Origin: Pyrus communis
Lineage: Eukaryota > Streptophyta > Magnoliopsida > Rosales > Rosaceae
Assembly (NCBI RefSeq): GCF_963583255.1
Contig: NC_084803.1
Span: 10,700,122 to 10,764,121 of the forward strand
DNA: 64,000 bases
Direction of reading: 5' to 3'
Both the position numbers and the translations under genes were made by a program. Below are positions 33,331 through 44,493 of this stretch, one piece after another; position 1 is the first letter of the stretch, and every line of letters starts with the position of its first letter. The notes below the pieces were generated by a model that ran no database searches, was not told the origin of the DNA, and was given only the letters and a program-made list of their open reading frames with translations.

Positions 33331-35058
33331 TTAACGTGTTCTTTCTGGAAACAAAAGACCAAAAATGTCTGTTGTGGAATATTGTACAATTTAGGAAAAG
33401 TTACCAATTTTTGGTTTATACGAAATACGAGAAATTTTTTTGCGCGGCACATTAAGTGTTATAATACAAGTGATTGAATATTTTAATAAAAAAAATTCAA
33501 CCATTAATATTATGATAGTTTGATTAACTAGATATTGTTTACGACGCACTAAAAAATCCCTTGTGAAATACAATCTTTTTGCTTTTTAATTTTTTGGTTT
33601 TCTGGGTGCAATTGAACAAAGCAACTATGTAAGTTCTTCATCGTTTTCTTGTTTTTCTATATTTAGTAATTAGAATACATAGTAAACTCCATATGATTCT
33701 ACTTTCTAGTATATCGCCTTTACAACAATGTGAAAGGTACATATTTCCAAGAGACTAAATTGTAATCAGGCCGAATGGAAAGATATGGGCAGGCATCGTG
33801 GCCCAAGTCATATACTTTTGACTTGAAGAGGTGCGTTTGTATTGTTGCGACACATTATTATATTGCTTGGTCCAAGATGGATGTCAAAATGAGAAGGCAA
33901 TTATATGACGAAGTGTGACAAGCAAAAGCGATCAAAAGGTAACCAAGAACATATAGAAGTTTGTAAACCACCAAAAGAATCGGATTAACCTCAAATTTTG
34001 TTTGATTGATGATATGAAGATAACAACGGTATTAGCAAAGCTAAAGTTGCTTTTATACCCATTTTCCATTATGTTTTTGTATGGAAAGAAAGTATGATAC
34101 ATTTTTTGAAATGTTAATAACAGTTAGTCATGTAAATATGAACAATTTTAATACATACCGTTGTTTTTATGTATGGGTCAAGAGTATTGTTCAATACTTT
34201 ATCAGCTACAAACTAAGATGTGAGCGATTAAAGAAGTAGAAAAGATTGATCAATGATTAAACGAGACTTAGTAGAAATGCTAAAAAGAAAGTTTTATGGT
34301 CATTAAAAATTCCATTTAATTTTGATATTTGCTTTGTAGCTCTCTAGTCCATCTTGGGTTACAGCGACACGAAACCAAGTTGGTCTTTCTGCTTTTTGCC
34401 ACCGTCTTTTCATATTTGGTATACGTCTCTTTTTCTTGATTGAATTATGTATCAACAGGATTTGTTCTCTCTTTTGACAACCGAAGTCTGAAAGGCTTTG
34501 GCATTGAACAAAACCTAATTGAGAAAATAGCATCTGACATAGTCTAATAATAAATCAAATATGTCCTCATCATCTGCGACGAAACTCAGATTTTGTCATA
34601 TATAGTGACTAGGAAATCGTCCACAGTCCACCAGTTGCTGATATGAAACCAAGATAACCTTTAATATGTTCGTGCAAGATGATAATGCAGCAGAAAGTAG
34701 GAAATATCTTACAAGATAAGGGGCACTTGGCACCGTCTCAAACCCTAATATGTCAATTTTTTATCTTACGGCAAACCAAACAAATTAAGTCGTTGAAAGA
34801 GTAGGTAGAAAATTAAAGTTTTAAGAATAATATTGTAATATAACTGATTTTTTAGTTCAATTTGTTAGGAATATTCACCTCTGCATCCAAGATTTTGTTT
34901 TCAATGCTTTATATATATATATATTCCTTTTTAAAAGAAACAAGCAACCTATTACATTGTATTAAATCTTTAAATCTTATAGACAAAAATTGTTAAAAAA
35001 ACTCAACATTAAGTGAATTTATATTTTAAAAAGCGAAGGGCATGGGTGAATTTATGTT
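33331..35058. other. Intergenic, no gene seen
   Basis: AT-rich DNA. The 76-residue open minus-strand stretch at 34303-34533 has no recognisable domain. A short (TA)n run lies at 34909-34922. Confidence 0.35.
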
Positions 35059-36480
35059 TTACTGGACTCCAGTAACTAGTTCACTGGGAGACTTATTAAA
35101 CGGCAAAGCATCTCCATGATCCTTTTCTATTTCATCAAGCCCTCCACTAAGAGTAGAAGGCAGAGTCTCAAAATCCCTTTCTTCAGTTGAATGCTCATAG
35201 CTGCTCGAAATAATGCTGCCAATTTGGTCAACACTATTATCAACACTACTTGAAGAACTTTCCACATTCGAAAATGATTCATTCCCTTGTTCAAAAGAAA
35301 CGTCCTCTTCTTGGCTTATATCACTACTTTGTATAGAAGATACCAATTTCCTTCTTTCAGCAATCTGCAAAACCCAAATTTGCTAATTCTAAGTTTTCAA
35401 CTCTCCTTAATTACAAAAGATGGTGAATGTCCATTATTTTGTCAAAGTATGCTTACGAAAGTATAATAATACGACACAGATACACAATAAATGACTAATC
35501 AGAAATAGTTTGATAGCTAGTGAAAAATGACATGCCTTGATTCATAAATTTTACTTCATCTAATAGGAGACAGCTTGCTCATGTGCATGACCATCTCACT
35601 GACATGACTCACAGAAATACCAAGAGCTCGGAGAGCTTATTTTAGGACGACACATACATCATATTACTGAAAGATTGTATTCATCCAAGGGAATGTTTCC
35701 CACACGTTTCAAGCAGTGGCCTTCATGAAAAGAGATTACACGGCAGTACTTGAATGTTACATCTTAAAACTAATCTTGTGTCCGAGATATAGGCACAATC
35801 CTAACATACTGCATAATTCTTTACCAATATTGATGCTAATACTTCCACCAAAAATTGCATAAAGCCTATCCATGTATTAAAGCAAATGAAGTTATATATT
35901 ATATGCCCCTAAACATATAAACTAATAACTATGACACCATCCAACTAAAAATTACTACCTCGACTGCAGAAATTTAACAAGAACCACCCCACCCGGAGAA
36001 ACGTTGCAAAGGAAGTAAGGATAAGACATCTACTTGTTTCTTGTTAGGTATGGGTAGAGAGAAAAACCAGTCTCGCCATATTATAAAATGGAAAGAAAGA
36101 GAAAGAAAAAATGATAAACCTGCAAATTCTTGATAATTATGGTCATAACTGCTTCAGATGCTCGCTTACAATCCTAGAATGAGGAGTCTCCATATGCCTA
36201 ATTGTGGAGAGCCCAACCACAAAGAAACAAGACACAATGTAAATAAAATTCCATATCAGTTCCAAGTGCTAAATTTCACAAACCCTAATCTAGAATTCGA
36301 ACCCTAAACTAAATTTCAAACCCTAAATTATTTCCAAAATTTACCTGATTTGAGAGAGAGATCAGAGAGGTGAGTCACTTGTGTGATGTGGGTGTGGCCG
36401 GATTCGAAGACGGAGAGAGAATCGGCAAGGAGGGTGGTGACGGTGAGGTTGTCTGAGGTGAGGTGAGGTCGAGTCGAGAC
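35059..36480 (-). CDS. Unrecognised gene or gene fragment with spliced coding blocks
   Basis: Three coding-like blocks have good splice borders on the minus strand. They are a block ending at 36344 (LADSLSVFESGHTHITQVTH then LSDLSLKS, donor GTAAAT), an 18-codon block at 36173-36120 (DCKRASEAVMTIIIKNLQ) and a terminal 102-codon block at 35364-35059 (IAERRKLVSSIQSS..., Ser/Glu-rich, stop at 35059). The last two join in phase 0. The first block ends in phase 1 and does not join directly to the second, so an exon is missing or lost. No in-frame ATG was found before the first block. I do not recognise the family. It could be a small vesicle-trafficking or coiled-coil protein, a decayed copy or a captured fragment. 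Coordinates are approximate. Confidence 0.35.
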
Positions 36481-37075
36481 TCGAGAGATGGATAGAGAGA
36501 ATGACTGAGTTCTCTGAGGGTTTCAACTTTGATTTGTATTCAACGGTTGAGATTAAATCTCAACCAAATCCAACGGATGTTACAATTTCAAATATATATT
36601 TAAATTAAATAATATATATATTTTTTATTTCGATTCGGTTCGAGATTACTGAAAAAATAGAAATGTGAGACCGATTCCCGTACCGAAAGTTTGAGATTGG
36701 TTCGGTATTGGGTATTGAAATTTTTGGGATTTTTTATTTGGTATTTTTTCGATTCGGCTTGGTATTTTTGGTTTTTTTTTCCACCCCTATGAATAGCCAC
36801 ATCTAAGCGAGTTTTTCACTTACTCTCACAAAATAGATGCGATTTTCCTCCCACCCCACCTCCAAAGCCGCCTAAACGCGTCTTAGTACAAGTTTTTTAA
36901 AACACTGGTATAATTTCACTGATGATATAGCTGAATCAAAGTTCAATACTAAATTTATTATTATGTAAAAAAAAAAAAAAATGATCAATGTCGTGTAAAA
37001 ACAATCACGCTATAGCTGTTTAAGTGAATGAATCACATCACACAAAATTAACTATATACCGCCCCGGAAAATAAT
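36481..37075. other. Intergenic with MITE-like GGTTCGG-rich DNA
   Basis: 36600-36790 is rich in TTCGGTTCGAG and TTCGGTATTGG motifs typical of a low-complexity plant repeat. The stretch to about 36910 ends in TTTTTTAAAACACTGG, resembling hAT-like termini. It is non-coding. Confidence 0.4.
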
Positions 37076-38862
37076 CTAAAACAACAAAGCCAAAGCAATG
37101 GACAAAAAGGTAGCGGAAAGGCCAGCGGCGCCGAGAGAAGCTGCTGCATTTGGTGGTGGTGGTGCAGAACCTTCGGGTGTCGGTGACGAAGGAGTATTTG
37201 GGCTGGTTGGACTTCCAGGAGGAGGGTTGGCAGTAGAGCCTGGAGGGGTGGCACCGCTGCTTGGAGGAGTGGCCGTGGAGGAAGGTGGCGTGGCGGCGGT
37301 ACTGCCCGAGGTGACATTGATGGCAAGCTTCTGGCCTCCGGCACAGTGGCCGGTGAAAGTGCAGATGAAGAAATTCTCGCCGGTGGAGTTGAGAGTGATT
37401 CTCGTTGGTGGGTTAGTGGACAGGGCGAGGGTGCTGCTGGTGTTGCATGAGTCGTAATTTGCCTTGGTCACTACCGCCACGTTGTGTGTTCCGTTCAAAT
37501 AGTTGAACACTGCACAATAGACAATCAAAATCAACACCTTAACACTAATTAATTTGTAAATACGTAAATTTTTTACTAGGCCAAAAAACTAACTATTTTG
37601 ATTTGCCTGAAAAGTGATCGAACTCAAAAATAAAATAAATATATTGTTCGAACCAATTGACTTAACTCATATTTTAAGGCAGGTTTGAGATTGTTTTAGA
37701 ATTAATAAAAATGTTTTCTGACATAGAAAAGTATTTATGACATTCTCAGAAAATACTTAAAATTGATTATGCGCTTCTATGTCACAAAAACACGTCTAAT
37801 AGAACACTTTCAAAAGTATATTTATAAGTATTTTCTAAAAATCAGTTCAACATAACCTTATGAGCAGAAATACTTCCTTAAAAAAAAATCCAAACAGGAC
37901 CATATTTAGCGCAATCGAGGCATACCTAGAGTGTCACCAACCACAAAGGTTTTGTTAGCAGCCCAAGTTTGGTAAGAGCCCGGAGGGAGGACGGTCCATC
38001 CGCTGTTGTTGCCAACGGTCCAAGTGACAGGTGCTCGTGAGGAGCTTGGTGTTGGTGCTGGGGAAGCAGCGGGGGTAGGGGTACTAGTACTCGGAGCTGG
38101 TGTGGGAACAGAGGCCGGTGGTGAAGGAGGAGGAGAACTAGTACTCGGAGCTGGTGCCGGAACAGAGGCCGGTGGTGAAGGCGAAGGGGGACGAGTAGTC
38201 CTTGGAGCCGGAGCAGGAGAAGAAGCTCCGGTCACACTGATAGACAATTTCTGACCGGCACTGCAATGGCCAGAGAAGGTGCAGATATAGTAATGCTCCC
38301 CTGAAGAGCTAAGCGTGATATTTGTAGGGCCGGCAGTCTCCAAAGTAATGGGACTAGTTGCATTGCAAGCATCAAAAGCTGCCTTTGTCACTTCCGCCAC
38401 GTCGTGATTTCCGCTGCTGAAAGTGAATACTGCAAAGCACAAAGTTCAAGAAATTAGTATGGAACATCGAATTAAGTTTACAAAACGAAATGATTATTAG
38501 ACGAACGCGCTTATTTAGGCTAACATTAGTATGAAACTTGAAATTAAGTTTACAGATACGAAATAATTATGATTCCAACGCTTATTTAGCTGAAATTAGT
38601 ATGAAACATGAAATTAAGTGTACAAAAACAAAATAGTTATCAAATGTGCACTCATTTAGCTGAAATTATATATACCAAGAGTGTCGCCGACAGTGAAGGT
38701 TTTATTGTCAGCCCATGTAGTGTAAGCTGCGGCGCCACCGGGAGGGACGGACCAACCCAACCCATCACCCACTTGGTAAGTAGTTGCCGCTGCCGCTAAG
38801 CTCATCAGCAAAGTGGCCGCCGCCACGGCTGCGAAAAACGCCATGTTTGTGTTCCTTGCCAT
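37076..38862 (-). CDS. Two-domain phytocyanin (tandem uclacyanin/stellacyanin-like)
   Basis: Three exons (38862-38676, 38429-37926, 37509-37076) join in phase into 374 residues. A signal peptide at about residues 1-26 is followed by cupredoxin domain 1 with full ligands His71, Cys112, His117 and Gln122 (YYICTFSGHCSAGQK). A ~60-residue Pro/Ser/Thr/Ala linker with two PPASVP repeats follows. Domain 2 starts at VTWTVGNNSGWTVLPPG with ligands His239, Cys280, His285 and Gln290 (FFICTFTGHCAGGQK). A Pro-rich tail and hydrophobic GPI-type end close the protein. Exon 2 holds the back half of domain 1, the linker and the front half of domain 2. Both introns are phase 1 at LG|VF, so exon 2 is symmetric. 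Each domain should bind one type-1 copper, and the linker is likely arabinogalactan-glycosylated. Most phytocyanins have one domain. Confidence 0.9.
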
Positions 38863-38979
38863 TGCCGTTGTGTTCTTTGAAGGTCAGGTCGCCCCTGTTT
38901 TTTCCTACTCTCTTTTTTTTCCTCTGTTCTTGAAAACTTGTAAAGGTTTTGGTTTCTAGAGGGTTTGTATCTGTCATCC

Positions 38980-38987
38980 TTTATATA
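38980..38987 (-). promoter_or_regulatory. TATA box of the first two-domain phytocyanin gene
   Basis: TATATAAA on the minus strand, about 118 bp upstream of the ATG at 38862. Confidence 0.55.
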
Positions 38988-41261
38988 GAGGAAGGCTTTG
39001 TGAAAACCACAATTTTTGGCTGTTTGTGCCGTTGGATGGATGCCACGTCTGCGGTTCTGTGAGTAATATGGACGGTTCAGATTTGGTGACGGGGTCAAGT
39101 GTGCCGAGATATGGGACTTGTGGGAACTCAGACTTCCGTGTGAGAGGATGAGAGCTCTCACCAAATAAATGTGACCATCTGTGTGCGTTGACTAGTCATT
39201 GCTTTATATTAAATTATAGACTTGGAAATTAGGAAGATTTTCTCTAGAAAGAATAGTTAATAATTGAAGCAAGTGAGAAAAAGTGAAGGAACGGCAGCGT
39301 CCCAAAAAAGGACAAAAGGTGAAAGGAAGGACCCATATAGAGTTTACCAAGGAAATTTCCTGAGAAATAATGAAGTAATTTCATTTTTAATATCTAGGAA
39401 AATTGGAGAAATGTGAATTAGGAATTTGTCAAACCTGGACTGTAGCAGTAGTAGGCCAAATGTGGATTCGTAAAAGTCTAATTGTAAATTTGTGCGGCAC
39501 TTTCTAAAATTTATTTTTCGATATTTGAGGTATTCCACACCTTGAAATGTATGATCAATTTTCAATGGGATTTGGAAAGGCTAAAGCATTTTAGTCCACT
39601 TCTAGTTATAATCAAATGACACACGTCATTTCAAAACTTTTAACTAGAGAAACACTTGTGTTTTTGCCAGTTTTATGCCTCAAATCCAAGACCAGAGAGC
39701 AAACCAGACTTGAAATTCTACCGTATTTCCACTGGACCACTTACCATAGTTTCTCTTTATTTATTAGGGTTTACTACTGTTTTTCTGTTGTTCAGAATTA
39801 GTTCTTTACAAATACAACTTTGCAACTCAATAAGAGAATGAGGGTTTGAATTTCCGATGGTATAGCCGTCTTGGCAATTTGATTTGTTAACAACCATAAA
39901 TAATTCTAAAATAAACGAACAAGCAGACGAACTGACAATAAAGAACTGTTTTCTTCACCTATTTCCTACGGCTTACATCAAGTACTATCCACTTGTTTAT
40001 GTAAGGAGTTACTCAATTTATTCTATTCTAATCTTAGATACCAAACGAAACCTTCACCTTTGCTTTTCATGAAAAACACTTCCATACCTCGGTGCTAATA
40101 TACATGACAATATTCCTCTTTCCATCTCTTTCTCCACATGCGTGGTAAGGTTAGGTGAGGAAAGAGAGAGAGAGAGAGAGAGTAAAAACCATCAATGGCC
40201 ACTGTTCAATCCGTGCGAATACTGGCAATAACCAAAGACAACCCGTGGTGTTGATCGACATTGCCAGAATTTTATCATTACCAGAAAGCCAGAATATTTA
40301 TAGTGTTTGTGGTACTGCACTACAGAGCAGAATATATACATATTCACAAAGCAAAGAATAATACTCAAACTTGTTACTTAAAGGCACAAAGTGGCTGCTT
40401 TAATTTGCCCATATGCTCTTTGAGTTTTTGTTAATTTTTTAGATTATATGTTGCTTCAATTCACTAAAAAATTTCCCTAGCATTGCCGGGGTTCCTTAGT
40501 GATAAAAGACTAGATTTCTCTTTATTACAATCAATAGTCTACACTAAGGAGAATGAGTTAAATAGGAAGATGTTAAACACCAGAACAATCCATCATTTGC
40601 AAGACGATATTTCATTTCACTAGCAAAGATAAGAAAAGAATATGTGGGCTCATTCCATTAGTCCGAAAATTTTGCACGTAATTGTCGGCAGCTAGCTAGC
40701 AACTTATTGGTTCAGTCTTATTATCCTAATGTCACTTGATCATCTACTAATTGACTAATGCTTAAATCAGAATATATAGTTTTTCATTAGATCACAATCC
40801 TAAGTAAGCAAATAAAATTTAGAAGTCCTCTGAACATGATCCTAGCAAGTGGCAATTAATTAGCTATGTATACTATATTTAATTCAGTTTCAAACTTCTG
40901 CCTTGATTGTGGACATTGATAATAAATAAAATAATATATGCTTGGAATTATATTCTTTGCAATTGATTAGTTTCTATGGTTTGTTTATTTGTTTTAATAT
41001 AATTTTGATAAACCAACTCCATCGTTTGTTTCCAAGAACTTTCAAAGTGACTGACTATTTCCAAGTGATAATTTTTTCATATTAGTAAGTGAGATGTTGA
41101 AAGCATAAGTTTTTGTGATTTGCTAATTTCTTAGACAAGTGTAATGTGTCTGTAATAGATTTAGTGCTAGATTTTAGATATGTTCTAGTATTTAGGTTTG
41201 TGATTTGAAGGGTTGCACGTCAACGGCAATAAAAAGTAATCTGATTCCTTGAATGACTTAA
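38988..41261. other. Intergenic, no gene seen
   Basis: AT-rich DNA with a (GA)n run at about 40158-40181. Open stretches in 39.3-40.4 kb are short and show no domain. Confidence 0.35.
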
Positions 41262-41582
41262 GAGCAGTTCCACTGGGGAACTGATAAGCCAGCACCCAGC
41301 CAAAAAACCAGCCCGACACCCAGGCTATCCACTCCAGCCTAGCATTTTGACCGGCATCCAACCCAAGCTAGGCAAGAGACCGGCCTAAAATCGACAGACC
41401 CACATGCCGGGCCATCTGACGTTAGCCGGGCCATCAACCTCCCGCATGATCAACACGTCGCAGAGAGATCTTGGTGCAAAGCTCCTCGAGGTTGAGGTTG
41501 AGAAGGCCAATTTGCAGGCGGAGCAAAGGGCGATGGGGATGGGGATTTGGGGGCCTTCGACGCCCTCCTTGAGGCTGAGGTT

Positions 41583-41616
<34 letters not shown>

Positions 41617-41933
41617 ACTTCCACTGTGTTCTTCCCATATCCCTTCATCTTGCTAATGGGTTTCTTTCTTCTGCACATTGGAGGGGAGTGGTGGGGGAGC
41701 TTCTGGGCAAAGACAGGGGAGGGGAGCGGTGGGGGAGTTTCATATCCCTTCGTTTTGTTAAATTATTATTTTATAATAAAAATTAATAATATTTTAATAA
41801 AATTGACTACGCTATTTGGTTTTAGGGGCGGAGATGCTTTAGTCTATTACTATACACTTGAGTCTATTACTGTTTACTTGAGTGGATAAATGAGCGGGGT
41901 GCTGGCACAAAGTCTTTAGGGGTGGAGTTGCTC
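41262..41933. mobile_element. Harbinger-type MITE, TSD TAA
   Basis: 672 bp with ends GAGCAGTTCCACTGGGGAAC and, reverse-complemented from the right, GAGCAACTCCACCCCTAAAG. It is flanked by TAA at 41259-41261 and 41934-41936. Ends match those of the 25562 Harbinger element. It contains a (GA)n run at 41585-41614 and GC-rich open stretches that I take as non-coding. Confidence 0.75.
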
Positions 41934-41936
41934 TAA

Positions 41937-42937
41937 GGTAAACTTCACATGCATCATTTTGGGAAAATATAATTTAAGTGTTAACATTTTATTAGGATAG
42001 TGAGATCAAATAAAATCAATTCATGATATAAATCAACTTAGCTTACGGTTAAAGTATAATATAGATTTACTCAATTGTGGGCCGGTTAATTTGATTCTCA
42101 CGTTCATTAAATAATGTTATATAGTTTTCCATCAGGTTTTCTATCTTTGCCAACCATAATTTTGTGCGAGAAAAAAAATTAAGGTAAGGAATTTGTATGC
42201 TAGGGTATAGGATTGAAATCCTAGTAAAATGCTTTCTTGTAGCTCTCATATCATCATTCATAATTTGTTCTAGCTCGCAGGCGAACCTTCGTGGTCTGAC
42301 GTGATCGCATTCAACTAAGAGGAGACGAAGAAAAGAAAATACGAAAACAAGAGGACACCGCGATATTTGAGTTTGTAAGTTGTGTCTTGTATGAGTCTTT
42401 GGGTTTGTTGTTTGCTCTTGGTGGATTATTTTCTGCCAGGGTGCCCGTGACTTTCTCAATTATGTGTGGGGTTTTACCACATTAAAGAAATCCTCGTGTG
42501 TTTGTCGTATTTTATTTTCTATTTATTTACTGTTGCGTGACAAGTGTTTCAATCTTGCAAATTTGGATGTTTTTATTTGGGGCTGTTTATCTGTTTTGAG
42601 TTTTATATCTATATATGGTCGCTATTGTGTGGTTTAGTATTAATATCTTCTCCCTTTAAAAATGAGTATCGTTTATAAAAAAAGGGGCAAGTTAATTGAA
42701 AACGGGGACCAAAAATAGGCAATTGGCTGCACTTATTTGTATTAACTAAAGTAAAGGAACGTACATACAGATAGAGCCAGGATTATTACGAATTGGTAAA
42801 GGTGAATACAAAAGCAAAATCATAAATATAAATTAAATAAAAAAAAAATACAGCCTCATGGTATGTACTGCAAATGTATGGAACATATTCCAAAGGAATT
42901 ATAAAAATCAACATATGAACTAGCTGGTGACCAATGA
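41937..42937. other. Intergenic, no gene seen
   Basis: AT-rich. The 130-residue open minus-strand stretch at 42067-42459 has no recognisable domain or homology that I can name. Confidence 0.35.
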
Positions 42938-44381
42938 TCAATAGAAGAAAGCAGCCACGGCAATGAGCAAGAAGGTGTAGCCGCTACCAATCCTGGACGG
43001 GGCTGAGCTGAATGGAGCAGAAGCAGCGCCTGGTCCACCAGCGTAGGGAGTACTATGCGAGGAAGGTGCTGTGGAACCCGATGGTGAGTGGGACGATGGT
43101 GAGTGGGACGATGGTGGTTGGGCTGTGCTCCCGGATGTCACGTTAATGGCTAGCTTTTGGCCTAATAAGCAGCGCCGATCGTAGGTGGATATGAAGAAAT
43201 GCTCACCGGTGGTGTTGAGAAGGATAATCACTGGACTATTTTTGTAAACGGCGATAGTGCTGTTGGTGGTGCAGTTTTCATAAGCTGACTTGGTCACCGT
43301 AGCCACATCGTCTTGTGTCCCATTGACAAAGTTGAAAACTACAAAAGCAAGAAAGTAAAACATTGTCAAGGAATTAATAATTTATATGTAAGCAACAGAA
43401 TTTGATTAGCGTTTAATTAGTCTAGATATGAAACAGTCGTCGATAAATTTACGTTATCATCAACATCGATATAGTTACCTAGAGTGTCTCCGACAATGAA
43501 AGTCTTGCCATAGGCCCAAGCTTCATAAGCAAGTTCACCGCCTGGTAGGACAAGCCAACCCAATTTATCACCAACGACGTAAGTCACTGGTCCTGATCTG
43601 GGTGCAGGGCTTGGAGCAGGTGATATATGTTCCGCAGTCACGTTAATGGCCAGCTTTTGTCCCAACTCGCAGTGCTTGTCCTTGGTTCCAATGAAATAGT
43701 ACTCTCCAGTGGTGTCCAAAGTGAAGTTGGCCGGACTGGTTGTCATAAGTTTGATGGGGTCTGTCGAATTGCACTTGTTGAAAGCTTCCTTTGTGACCCT
43801 CGCTACGTCCTGGTCACCGTCGGTAAAGTTGAACACTGAAAAATGAACAACATAAATTCATAAACACAGGTCCACTTGGAAATGCTTTCGTAAAAAAATA
43901 TTTATACTCAGAAGCGAGTGCTTCTATGCATATCAAACCTTCTGAAGAAAATACAATTTTTTTTTTTTTTTTTTGACAAAGCACTTCAAATACTATTTGA
44001 AGAAATTATTGCTATGTGTTTCGTTAGAAAAAAAAATAAAAAAAAAAACTTCAAATGCTTTTCGTAACCCATAAACATTTTAAACTTTATCTGCCAACCG
44101 TTCACAGATTAGTTTATTGTGATACGAAATCGCTTAATCTAAAAGTACTTCAAAACATTTTAGCTAAAAGTAGTGAAACTTGAGTATATATGTTACGAAC
44201 CAAGAAGGTCACCAACGGCGAAATGCTGCGTGGCTGCCCAGGCTTCATAAGTGTAGTTACCGCCGGGAGGAACCAGCCACCCGAGAATTTCTCCAACCAC
44301 ATGGGTTTTCTGTGCTGCTGTGGAGTGAAGCAGACCAATCACTGCTATGGCTAGGATGGCTATTGTGAGTTCTCTTCCCAT
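42938..44381 (-). CDS. Two-domain phytocyanin lacking copper ligands (early-nodulin-like)
   Basis: Three exons (44381-44201, 43835-43479, 43338-42938) join in phase into 312 residues, with the same exon plan as the gene at 37076. A signal peptide at about residues 1-23 precedes domain 1, in which the first ligand His is Gln69 (DGDQDV) and the Cys is Gly110 (YFIGTKDKHCELGQK). Only His115 and Gln120 remain. In domain 2 the first His is replaced (NGTQDDV), Cys is Ser230 and His is Arg235 (FFISTYDRRCLLGQK). Structural disulfide Cys pairs are kept (Cys82-Cys116, Cys202-Cys236). The linker is short (SPAPSPAPRSGP) and the tail is Ser/His/Pro-rich before a GPI-type end. The frame is open and folds should persist, so this looks like a real early-nodulin-like protein that no longer binds copper, not a dead gene. 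Confidence 0.88.
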
Positions 44382-44486
44382 ACTGTCTCTTTGTATTTTG
44401 TAACTGCTTTTTAACTTGTTTTGCTCTCTTGTTTTTATGTACTAATGCGTCTGTTTATGTGAAAAATGAGATTTGGGTTGTGATCG

Positions 44487-44493
44487 TTTTATA
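44487..44493 (-). promoter_or_regulatory. TATA box of the second two-domain gene
   Basis: TATAAAA on the minus strand about 106 bp upstream of the ATG at 44381. Confidence 0.55.

Noticed and set aside
37098..38254. Gly-rich plus-strand open frames opposite the two-domain phytocyanin
   Set aside because: They are the complement of the Pro/Ser/Ala-rich linker and tail. No splice or domain support.
41404..41889. 161-residue open frame with a GA-encoded RE repeat
   Set aside because: It lies wholly inside a Harbinger-type MITE and spans a (GA)n microsatellite. No domain.
42067..42459. 130-residue minus-strand open frame
   Set aside because: Composition is unlike coding DNA here, no domain is visible and it has no splice support.
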